DNA of 11,085 nt. It comes from an uncultured Actinomyces sp. GTDB lineage: Bacteria; Actinomycetota; Actinomycetes; Actinomycetales; Actinomycetaceae. Made by a program: the position numbers and the translations under genes. The DNA lies in NCBI GenBank assembly GCA_900556405.1, contig USPB01000050.1, forward strand, positions 1-11,085. The letters are read 5' to 3'. The notes beneath the pieces were generated by a model, which did no database searches, had not been told where the DNA came from, and saw nothing but the letters and a program-made list of their open reading frames with translations. How positions within the stretch are numbered: position 1 is the stretch's first letter; each line of letters begins with the position of its first letter. Shown here piece by piece: positions 1 to 5,409 of the stretch.

Positions 1-449
1 TCGAGGACGCCGTTCGTAACGCTCGCGCGGCTTCCGAAGAGGGCCTGGTCGCCGGTGGCGGCGTCGCCCTGATCCAGGCTGCCGCCGTGGCGCTGCCCAA
101 GCTCGACGCTCTCACCGGCGACGAGGCGACCGGCGTGAACATCGTGCGCCTGGCCATCTCCGCTCCGCTCAAGCAGATCGCTGAGAACGCGGGCGTCGAG
201 GGTGGCGTGGTCGCCGACCGCGTTGCTCACATGGAGCCCGGCCACGGCCTGAACGCTGCGACCGGCGAGTACACCGACCTCATGGCCGCGGGCATCTCCG
301 ACCCGGTCAAGGTCACCCGTTCCGCGCTGCAGAACGCCGCGTCGATCGCAGGCATGTTCCTGACGACCGAGGCCGTCGTCGCCGACAAGCCCGAGGCTCC
401 GGCCGCGGGTGGGGACGATGCGGCTGCTGGCATGGGCGGCATGTACTGA
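1..449 (+). CDS. groL: 60 kDa chaperonin GroEL, C-terminal fragment
   Basis: This is the 3' end of a GroEL gene that starts before the window; the reading frame begins at base 3 and ends in TGA at 447-449, leaving about 148 residues. GroEL forms the cytoplasmic double-ring folding chamber that works with GroES and ATP. The fragment is the returning part of the equatorial ATPase domain. It opens with EDAVRNARAASEEG and AGGGVAL, the region that in E. coli GroEL holds the catalytic Asp398. It also contains SDPVKVTRSALQNAAS, matching the segment around E. coli Asp495. The C-terminus is acidic and glycine-rich and ends GMGGMY, a short form of the GGM tail. No break or frameshift is seen. A strong hairpin follows 22 bp downstream. 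Actinobacteria often carry two groEL copies, and which copy this is cannot be decided here. Confidence 0.96.
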   Translation, partial: EDAVRNARAASEEGLVAGGGVALIQAAAVALPKLDALTGDEATGVNIVRLAISAPLKQIAENAGVEGGVVADRVAHMEPGHGLNAATGEYTDLMAAGISDPVKVTRSALQNAASIAGMFLTTEAVVADKPEAPAAGGDDAAAGMGGMY

Positions 450-471
450 GCCGCTCGGCGTTAAGCTGATC

Positions 472-511
472 CGCCTGGGGGCGGGACTCGTTCGGGTCCC
501 GCCCCCAGGCG
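472..511. terminator. Perfect 16-bp hairpin, shared terminator of convergent groL and WXG100 genes
   Basis: Arms 472-487 (CGCCTGGGGGCGGGAC) and 496-511 are perfectly complementary around an 8-nt loop. The hairpin lies 22 bp after the groL stop and about 73 bp beyond the stop of the convergent minus-strand gene, so it can serve both. There is no strong U-run on either side, so termination would rest on the very stable G+C-rich stem, as is common in actinobacteria. Confidence 0.85.
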
Positions 512-584
512 TCTGTCTACCAGCCCGAGGCATTGGCACGAGGCGTAGGAGCCCTGGCCGGAATTGCTGCTCCGAGTGGGCGGG

Positions 585-878
585 TTAGGCTCCAGCGAAG
601 AGCGCGGCGGAGTGGGCCTCTGCATCGGAGTAGGTCGCGGCGGCCGCCTGTAGTTGCGTGGAGATGCCGTCAAGGGCGTCGTGTGTCTGCGCTTGGACGG
701 CTTGCCACTGGGTGATGGATGCCTGGAAGTTCACCTGAGCGCCGCCGGTCCACGAGTCCTGCAGCGCTAAAAGTTGGGCCATCATCGTATCGACTTCGCT
801 ACGGATGGTGGATGCGGTCGCGCAAGCCTGGGCGGCTGCGGCGGAAATCTGTTCGGCGTCGACGGCGTATGCGGTCAT
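585..878 (-). CDS. WXG100 (ESAT-6/CFP-10-like) protein
   Basis: A 97-residue protein with the length and pattern of the WXG100 family: two amphipathic helices joined by a hairpin carrying the WxG motif, here W43-T44-G45 in the sequence QDSWTGGAQVNF. The C-terminal half contains Y83-S-D-A-E87, matching the YxxxD/E signal recognised by type VII (ESX) secretion systems. Family members are exported as helical-hairpin dimers, often with a partner encoded next door. The start is well supported: AAAGGAG at 893-887 on the minus strand lies 8 nt before ATG. No partner WXG100 gene, EccC ATPase or other ESX gene is present, so it is an orphan in this window. It is convergent with groL. Secretion is inferred from the motif, and a self-pairing homodimer is possible. 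Confidence 0.9.
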   Translation of the reverse strand: MTAYAVDAEQISAAAAQACATASTIRSEVDTMMAQLLALQDSWTGGAQVNFQASITQWQAVQAQTHDALDGISTQLQAAAATYSDAEAHSAALFAGA

Positions 879-966
879 GATGTCACTCCTTTGTGGGGAC
901 CCCGGGTGGGTCCGTCGACATCGACGCTACGCGTGTGACAGCGCGTGATCCAGGCAGAAATGAAAC

Positions 967-1009
967 CCTGTGGATAACCGCCCGCGCCGAAAAGTGCCTG
1001 TGGATAGCC
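967..1009 (-). promoter_or_regulatory. Pair of DnaA-box-like sites, 30 bp apart
   Basis: On the minus strand TTATCCACA (977-969) is an exact match to the classical DnaA box, and CTATCCACA (1007-999) differs at one base. The wider 13-bp context (967-979 and 997-1009) matches at 12 of 13 positions. The 30-bp spacing is close to three helical turns, so both sites face the same side. No dnaA, dnaN or parAB is nearby, so this is not the usual oriC setting. A DnaA-binding or other regulator site upstream of the WXG100 gene is possible, and chance is not excluded. Confidence 0.4.
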
Positions 1010-1045
1010 CCGAGATATGCCTGTGCCGCTGACGGCAAAGTTGCT

Positions 1046-1268
1046 GAGGCCTGGTCGCGGTGCCCGTGGGCGGTGGTGGCGGGGCTTGCCTCCAGAAAAG
1101 TCGCACGTAATTCGATTGGGAGAAGTTTCAACAAAGTCTGGAAACGTTGCAATTCCAACGATCTGAATTCAAGGTTTGAAATAGTCGTGGGGGAATTACG
1201 TGCGAAATTGGTGGTGGGTGCAGGAATGATGTGCGTGATGGCTCGGTGCGAGGCCTGGTCACGGTGCC
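1046..1268. repeat. 19-bp imperfect direct repeat flanking the inverted-repeat element
   Basis: GAGGCCTGGTCRCGGTGCC occurs at 1046-1064 (R=G) and 1250-1268 (R=A), 18 of 19 identical, 204 bp apart. The two copies bracket the element at 1101-1205, lying 36 bp and 44 bp outside it. They may be remnants of a duplication or paired protein-binding sites. Confidence 0.55.
1101..1205. other. 105-bp A+T-rich element closed by perfect 13-bp inverted repeats (possible structured RNA)
   Basis: TCGCACGTAATTC (1101-1113) is exactly complementary to GAATTACGTGCGA (1193-1205). Three smaller inverted repeats are nested inside: GTTTC/GAAAC (1125-1129 with 1141-1145), CGTTG/CAACG (1145-1149 with 1156-1160) and TTCAA/TTGAA (1168-1172 with 1176-1180). 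By my count G+C is 45 of 105 bases, far below the neighbouring genes. The pattern fits a multi-branched RNA with a long closing stem, or a small non-autonomous element. I recognise no known RNA family, and the strand cannot be decided. Confidence 0.4.
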
Positions 1269-1361
1269 TGGAAAACCCGTGGAGCCAAGCGCAACACGCG
1301 ACATCATGCTGGCCCATCGCCCACGGGCGCACCGAGCAGCCTGGCCGTGCAGAGCAAAGTG

Positions 1362-1397
1362 ATGGAGCCGCCCCCCGAGTGGGGAGGACGGCTCCAT
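1362..1397 (-). terminator. Hairpin terminator after the HD-like gene
   Basis: Arms ATGGAGCCG (1362-1370) and CGGCTCCAT (1389-1397) are perfectly complementary, with an inner CCCC/GGGG that can extend the stem. It sits about 50 bp beyond the stop codon of the minus-strand gene ending at 1450. No long U-run follows. Confidence 0.65.
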
Positions 1398-1449
1398 TGG
1401 TCGATGCGTCAGATGGCCCGGCAAGACCAAGCCGCGTACCGCGGCCTCG

Positions 1450-2412
1450 TCAGTCGGCGGTCGGAAGATCCAGGGATTCGACGGCGGATTCGAGGGAGGA
1501 GGTGGTCTCCACGTCCTCGTTGGAATCCGTGTTTTCCTCAATCTTGCGCGGCAGGACGCCGGTCGACGTGGCCTCGTCGTCCAGGGTGGCGACGGGGATA
1601 CGCTTCTTGATCGAGCGGCGCTTGATGATCAGGGTGCCGGTCGTCGTCGTGGAGTCCTCCACGACCTCGTCGGTGTCATCCGCGTCATCGGTGTCGTCCG
1701 TGTCCTCGGTCTGGGCTGCCTGGCATAGTTGGGCCTTCTCGCGCTCGAGGCGGGTCAGTTCGACCTCGAGGTTCGCGCGGGCGGTGTCTTCCCAGGTGGA
1801 GCCGAGGGGGGACTGGTAGATCGTCTCGTAGCTGAGGAGCTTCTTGACGAGCGCCATGCGTGCTTTGACGAATTGCAGGTCGTCGAGCTCGCTGAGCTCG
1901 GCGCGCAGTGAGCACCGCAGCTTCTTGTAATCCTGCGGGCTGCACGACAGGCAAGCCAGGTCGGCGTCGACGAGTACCTGCGCGTCGAAGTCGGTGCGCG
2001 GCGCGCGGTGGCGCGTCAGGAAGGCGATGAGCTCATCGACGCGGGCGACGACCTCCTCGGGCACGCCGAGGTTGGTGAGGCGGTTGTGCGCGTGATCGAT
2101 GCAGCGGGTGGAGGCGAAGTTCGCCTGGAACCCACCGAGTTTGATCTCGAGGGCCTTGTTGAGGAAGGCGCCGTGGTACCACGCGGCGACGCGCAGGATG
2201 TCGGGATCGTGCGCGGACGACGAGATTTCATCGATGTGGGTGAGCGTGTTCATGAGCCGACGCAGGTTGTGCATCTGGCGTTCGGGCGCGCTCCAGCGCT
2301 CCGCGAGGTCGACGCCCTCTTGTTCGAGGTCGGTTTGGCTCGCGGTTGCGCCGATTTGCTGCATGGCGTCAACGAAAGACGTCAGCAGCCACTGAGGTGC
2401 TTGAGCACCCAT
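1450..2412 (-). CDS. HD-domain phosphohydrolase-like protein (COG4339-like) with altered HD dyad and acidic tail
   Basis: A 320-residue cytoplasmic protein. Residues 37-225 resemble the predicted metal-dependent HD phosphohydrolases of the COG4339 type: RWSAPERQMHNLRRL (H48), LRVAAWYHGAF (H80), LTRHRAPRTDFDAQVLVDADLACL (H135, D149, D151), then an ETIYQSP...ARANLEVEL ending. The expected His-Asp dyad reads H80-G81, so a key metal ligand is missing and the protein may not be catalytic. Residues 235-320 are a low-complexity, disordered-looking tail with TDD repeats, a basic IIKRRSIKKR patch and Ser/Thr/Glu-rich sequence. The start has AAGGAG (2426-2421) 8 nt before ATG. It is transcribed alone, with its own promoter and hairpin terminator. 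Its substrate is unknown. The family assignment is by recalled pattern and is the less certain part. Confidence 0.6.
   Translation of the reverse strand: MGAQAPQWLLTSFVDAMQQIGATASQTDLEQEGVDLAERWSAPERQMHNLRRLMNTLTHIDEISSSAHDPDILRVAAWYHGAFLNKALEIKLGGFQANFASTRCIDHAHNRLTNLGVPEEVVARVDELIAFLTRHRAPRTDFDAQVLVDADLACLSCSPQDYKKLRCSLRAELSELDDLQFVKARMALVKKLLSYETIYQSPLGSTWEDTARANLEVELTRLEREKAQLCQAAQTEDTDDTDDADDTDEVVEDSTTTTGTLIIKRRSIKKRIPVATLDDEATSTGVLPRKIEENTDSNEDVETTSSLESAVESLDLPTAD
1671..1706 (-). repeat. Four 9-bp tandem repeats inside the acidic tail
   Basis: Units cggtgtcat, ccgcgtcat, cggtgtcgt and ccgtgtcct run head to tail at 1671-1679, 1680-1688, 1689-1697 and 1698-1706 on the plus strand. On the coding strand they give Asp/Thr-rich triplets (TDD, ADD). 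The 9-bp unit keeps frame, so copy number could vary without breaking the gene. Confidence 0.7.
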
Positions 2413-2445
2413 GGGCCACTCTCCTTGCTGAGGAATACCCGAGTC

Positions 2446-2474
2446 ATGCTAGTGCGCTTTTGTGCGAAGGTCAC
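2446..2474 (-). promoter_or_regulatory. Promoter of the HD-like gene
   Basis: On the minus strand GTGACC (2474-2469) and TAGCAT (2451-2446) are separated by exactly 17 bp, matching an actinobacterial housekeeping promoter (-35 close to TTGACn, -10 TAnnnT). Transcription would start near 2439, giving a leader of about 27 nt that includes the ribosome-binding site. Confidence 0.55.
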
Positions 2475-2484
2475 GTTCGTTGGT

Positions 2485-2507
2485 AAAAAATCGGGGAAAA
2501 TCCCGAT
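2485..2507 (-). terminator. Rho-independent terminator of the two-component operon
   Basis: Read on the minus strand, ATCGGG (2507-2502) and CCCGAT (2495-2490) form a stem around a 6-nt loop, and T residues run from 2490 through 2485. It lies about 80 bp after the sensor-kinase stop and upstream of the promoter of the next minus-strand gene. It is the only classical stem plus U-run in the window. Confidence 0.85.
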
Positions 2508-2588
2508 CGTTTCGCATGAACTGTCGGGCTGGAAATGGCCTAAATTGAGCGGAAAAGTCGGGAGCGTGAGTTCTGCTCGTTATGTCGT

Positions 2589-4055
2589 TCACGTCGTGGG
2601 GAGCTCGATGCGGACGGTGAGTCCACCGCCTTTCGTCTTGCTGAGCGATGCGTTGCCCCTGTGAGCTGCGAGGATCCCGGAGACGATGGCGAGGCCGAGG
2701 CCGGATCCGCCGGATTTTCGGTTGCGCGAGCTGTCGGCGCGGTAGAAGCGTTCGAAGACGCGCCCGCGGTCAGTTTCGTCGATGCCGGGGCCGTGGTCGC
2801 GGAGCTCGACGATGGCGGTGTCACCGCTGCGTCCGAGGGCGATTTCGACGGGGGAGCCTTCTGGCGTGTAGCGGACGATATTGCCGATGAGGTTGGTGAA
2901 GACCTGGGAGATGCGGTCGCGGTCGCCGGGGATGATGAGGGTCATGGGGGGTGTGCGTCCGCTGATGCCGGTGAGTCCGACCGTGCGCGTGGGGTCGAGT
3001 GCTTGAAGGTCGAAGACCGCGTTGTCGGCGAGTTTGACGAGGTCAATGTCGGTGATGTCGAGGGGGCGACCTTCGTCGAGGCGGGCGAGGGTGAGGAGAT
3101 CCTCGACGAGGGTGGCCATGCGCGATGATTCGGAGGCGATGCGGCCCATGACTTCGTCGGTGCGTTCGGCGGGGACGCCGCCCATGGCGTAGAGCTCGCA
3201 GTACCCGGAGATGGCGGCCAGGGGTGTGCGTAGCTCGTGGGAGGCGTCGGAGACGAAGCGCTTGATTTTTTGTTCCGAGGCTTGGCGCGCCTCGAAGGAT
3301 TGCTCGACTTGGGTGAGCATGGTGTTGAGCGAGAGGGCGAGGGAGCCGACTTCCGTGGTGACGGGGTGGGGGGTGACTCGCTTCGTGAGGTCTCCGGCGG
3401 CGATTTTGCCGGCGGTGGACTCGATGGAACGCAGGGGGAGGAGGGCGCGGCGCACAAGGATGCGCCCGGTCCACCCTCCGATGAGCACGATGATTGTGCC
3501 GGCGACGGCGAAGTAGGAAGCCGTCGTGCGCAGCGTGTGCTGTATGTCCGACAGGGGCAGGGCGATGGTCATGTATCCGGAGAACTGCCCGGAGTCATGC
3601 TCGTACACGGGGACGACGAGGGCGCGCCACCCGAGGCCCACTTTCGAGGAGGAGACGGTGATGGGCAGGGTGCGGAACGAGGAGATGGGGGCCGAGGAGG
3701 TGTCGACGAGGTCGGGAAGGTCGGGTTTGCCCGAGACTTTGATGGTGTCTTCGGAGTAGAAGTAGCGGTCGGTCCCGTCGGTGTTGCGGATGTGGATGTA
3801 GTAGAGGGTGGGGATGCCGCCTTGGCCGTCGGCGGAGAAGGTGGCTGTGGAGGCTGAGATCTGCAGCGTGTGGGCGGTTGCGATGAGCTGGTCGTCGATT
3901 TGGGAGGTGAGGTGGCGCTGCAACAGGCCGATCATGACTGTTCCGGACAGTGAGAGTCCGACGGCGAGCAGGGAGGTGATGAGCGTGACGAGCTGGGAGG
4001 AGAGGGGTTTGGAGTCCCACCATGCTTCGATGCGTTGAGCGAGGCCGGGGCGCAC
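2589..4055 (-). CDS. Membrane sensor histidine kinase, HAMP-HisKA-HATPase
   Basis: A 488-residue sensor kinase, partner of the adjacent response regulator. One membrane helix lies at about 20-46 and a second at 181-203. Between them an extracytoplasmic sensor region (about 47-180) shows no domain I recognise. A HAMP linker (about 200-253) precedes the HisKA dimerisation domain with F-V-S-D-A-S-H273-E-L-R-T-P, the phospho-accepting His. The ATP-binding domain has an N box (N388, N392), a G1 box DHGPGID (420-426) and a G2 box GGSGLGLAI (449-457). All catalytic elements look intact. It starts at GTG, one base after the regulator's stop codon, so translation is coupled. The overall style is that of actinobacterial PhoR/TrcS kinases, but the signal sensed cannot be read from sequence. 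Confidence 0.95.
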   Translation of the reverse strand: MRPGLAQRIEAWWDSKPLSSQLVTLITSLLAVGLSLSGTVMIGLLQRHLTSQIDDQLIATAHTLQISASTATFSADGQGGIPTLYYIHIRNTDGTDRYFYSEDTIKVSGKPDLPDLVDTSSAPISSFRTLPITVSSSKVGLGWRALVVPVYEHDSGQFSGYMTIALPLSDIQHTLRTTASYFAVAGTIIVLIGGWTGRILVRRALLPLRSIESTAGKIAAGDLTKRVTPHPVTTEVGSLALSLNTMLTQVEQSFEARQASEQKIKRFVSDASHELRTPLAAISGYCELYAMGGVPAERTDEVMGRIASESSRMATLVEDLLTLARLDEGRPLDITDIDLVKLADNAVFDLQALDPTRTVGLTGISGRTPPMTLIIPGDRDRISQVFTNLIGNIVRYTPEGSPVEIALGRSGDTAIVELRDHGPGIDETDRGRVFERFYRADSSRNRKSGGSGLGLAIVSGILAAHRGNASLSKTKGGGLTVRIELPTT

Positions 4056-4056
4056 G

Positions 4057-4761
4057 TCAGTCCTCAGCGCGCAGGATGTAGCCGACTCCGCGCTTGGTGT
4101 GGATCAGTTCGCCGGAGGCTCCTTCGACGGCGAGCTTGCGTCGCAGGTAGGAGATGTAGGACTCCACGATGGCGACTTCGCCGTCCCAGTCGTATTCCCA
4201 GACGTGGTCGAGGATCTGCATCTTGGAGACGACGCGTCCGGCGTTGATGACGAGGTAGCGCAGGAGCTTGAATTCGGTGGGGGACAGGTCGATGGGCACG
4301 CCCGCGCGCGTGACTTCGTGGGCGTCCTCGTCGATGACGAGGTCTCCGACGCGCAGGAGGGCATCGTCTTCTTCGGAGCCCATGGTGCGACGCAGGATGG
4401 CGCGGATGCGGGCGACGACCTCTTCGAGGCCGAAGGGCTTGGTGACGTAGTCGTCGCCGCCGACGGTCAGGCCCTGGATCTTGTCGCGCATGTCGTCGCG
4501 CGCGGTAAGGAAGAGGACGGGGATCGTGATGCCGGCGTCGCGCAGGCGCCGGGTGACGGTGAAGCCGTCCATGTCGGGGAGCATGACGTCGAGGACGATG
4601 AGGTCGGGGCGCGAGGCCTGGGCTTCGTGGAATGCGCCGCTGCCGTCCTCGGCGGTGACGACGTCGAAGCCGGCAAAACGCAGCGAGGAGGCGAGGAGGT
4701 CGCGGATGTTGGGTTCGTCGTCGACGACGAGGAGTTTTGCTTCAGTTCCCGGGGTGCTCAT
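4057..4761 (-). CDS. OmpR/PhoB-family response regulator (PhoP-like)
   Basis: A 234-residue DNA-binding response regulator. Receiver domain (about 8-122): acidic pocket D14-D15, phospho-acceptor D58 in IVLDVMLPDMDGF, T87 in LTAR and K108 in TKPF. The winged-helix DNA-binding domain (about 136-232) contains LSPTEFKLLRYLVINAG, ILDHVWEYDWDG and VESYISYLRRKL, and ends RGVGYIL. The GLTVGGDDYVTKPF and INAGRVVSK stretches are close to Mycobacterium PhoP as I remember it, with TrcR-like paralogues the alternative. An earlier in-frame ATG at 4842 is rejected because it adds 27 non-conserved residues; MSTPGTEAKLLVVDDE is the normal N-terminus. The chosen ATG has no ribosome-binding site but has GACACT exactly 6 nt upstream, suggesting a leaderless transcript. 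It is the first gene of an operon with the sensor kinase. Confidence 0.94.
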   Translation of the reverse strand: MSTPGTEAKLLVVDDEPNIRDLLASSLRFAGFDVVTAEDGSGAFHEAQASRPDLIVLDVMLPDMDGFTVTRRLRDAGITIPVLFLTARDDMRDKIQGLTVGGDDYVTKPFGLEEVVARIRAILRRTMGSEEDDALLRVGDLVIDEDAHEVTRAGVPIDLSPTEFKLLRYLVINAGRVVSKMQILDHVWEYDWDGEVAIVESYISYLRRKLAVEGASGELIHTKRGVGYILRAED

Positions 4762-4767
4762 GCGACC

Positions 4768-4773
4768 AGTGTC
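4768..4773 (-). promoter_or_regulatory. Candidate leaderless -10 element of the response regulator
   Basis: GACACT (4773-4768, minus strand) ends 6 nt before the ATG at 4761, so transcription would begin at the A of the start codon. The conserved A2 and T6 of an actinobacterial -10 are present. No Shine-Dalgarno sequence is seen. Confidence 0.4.
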
Positions 4774-4896
4774 GCCTATGTGTCTGAATGTTTCCTGTGA
4801 GGTAGGTGGGAGCGTGGGTGTTGCTTCTGTTTGTTTCGCCACTTCGGGCGGCCATGCGGGAACAAAGGATGAGAAAAGGGTATGGAAAAGATGTGT

Positions 4897-4902
4897 AAGA
4901 AT
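4897..4902 (+). promoter_or_regulatory. Candidate leaderless -10 element of the ydbS-like gene
   Basis: AAGAAT at 4897-4902 is followed by 6 nt (tgaagc) and then ATG at 4909. There is no Shine-Dalgarno sequence, and no clear -35 is visible. Confidence 0.45.
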
Positions 4903-4908
4903 TGAAGC

Positions 4909-5409
4909 ATGTCATCCCGCAGCTCAGTGGACGTCCTCTCGCCCGAGGGCGTCGAATTCCAGCACGTGTCCGCCAAACTCGCCACCCTGCGCCTCGGTAA
5001 CGCCCTTGCGGCCTGCGGCGCCCTGTGTGGCCTGATCTCCGCGCTCGTCCTCATCGTCGATATTCCGACGCTGTGGTGGCTCATGCTCGTGCCCGCGGCC
5101 CTCGCCCTGCTGTGCCTGTGGCTCGTGCCCGCCCAGGTGCGAGCCCTGCGCTACGCCCTGGCGGAGACGGACTTCGTCATCCGCCGCGGCGTTATCAAGC
5201 GCTCGATGACCCTCGTGCCCTACGGCCGCATCCAGTACGTCGACATCTATCAGGGGCCCGTGCTGCGCCTGCTCGGCATTTCGACGATCAAGCTCTCGAC
5301 CGCGAGCGCGAAGACCGACGCGACGCTGGGCGGTGTACCCGTCGCGGATGCGGCGCGTCTGCGTGACGTCCTGGCGGAGCGCGGCTCGGCGGAGCTGATG
5401 GGCCTATGA
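4909..5409 (+). CDS. Membrane protein with bacterial PH domain (YdbS-like, bPH2)
   Basis: A 166-residue protein with two hydrophobic helices at about 28-50 and 54-76, followed by one cytoplasmic bPH2 domain (formerly DUF304) at about 78-157. The domain signature is clear: RYALAETDFVIRRGVI, then VPYGRIQYVDIYQGPVLRLLGI and IKLSTAS. It matches the YdbS partner of the YdbS/YdbT pair. In Bacillus subtilis ydbST is, as I recall, SigW-controlled and protects against the circular bacteriocin amylocyclicin; that role is not shown for actinobacteria. The stop overlaps the next start as ATGA, so the pair is translationally coupled. It is divergent from the two-component operon across 147 bp. The start is the first ATG, apparently leaderless. 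Confidence 0.88.
   Translation: MSSRSSVDVLSPEGVEFQHVSAKLATLRLGNALAACGALCGLISALVLIVDIPTLWWLMLVPAALALLCLWLVPAQVRALRYALAETDFVIRRGVIKRSMTLVPYGRIQYVDIYQGPVLRLLGISTIKLSTASAKTDATLGGVPVADAARLRDVLAERGSAELMGL

Larger units (their letters stand above)
879..1361. other. Structured non-coding region upstream of the WXG100 gene
   Basis: Roughly 480 bp in which I find no credible gene. Open frames exist on both strands but have no family resemblance or ribosome-binding site. The region holds a 5' leader hairpin of the WXG100 gene (897-902 pairing with 908-913), two DnaA-box-like sites (969-977 and 999-1007), a 19-bp imperfect direct repeat (1046-1064 and 1250-1268) and an A+T-rich element closed by 13-bp inverted repeats (1101-1205). 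A TAGCGT (929-924, minus strand) could be the -10 of the WXG100 promoter, but no good -35 accompanies it. Confidence 0.6.

Noticed and set aside
960..1210. Chromosomal origin (oriC)
   Set aside because: Only two DnaA-box-like sites, and no dnaA, dnaN, rpmH or parAB nearby; an A+T-rich stretch alone is not enough.
883..1332. Minus-strand open frame of about 150 codons upstream of the WXG100 gene
   Set aside because: It spans the inverted-repeat element and DnaA-like sites and has no recognisable domain or good start signal; it also runs into the WXG100 ribosome-binding site.
893..1819. Plus-strand open frame of about 300 codons across the intergenic region and the HD-like gene
   Set aside because: No family resemblance, a Ser/Val/Arg-rich second half that is the antisense of the acidic-tail codons, and no ribosome-binding site. 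It crosses the terminator hairpin at 1362-1397.
4762..4842. N-terminal extension of the response regulator from the ATG at 4842
   Set aside because: The extra 27 residues match nothing in receiver domains and would run through the divergent promoter region; 4761 gives the normal N-terminus.
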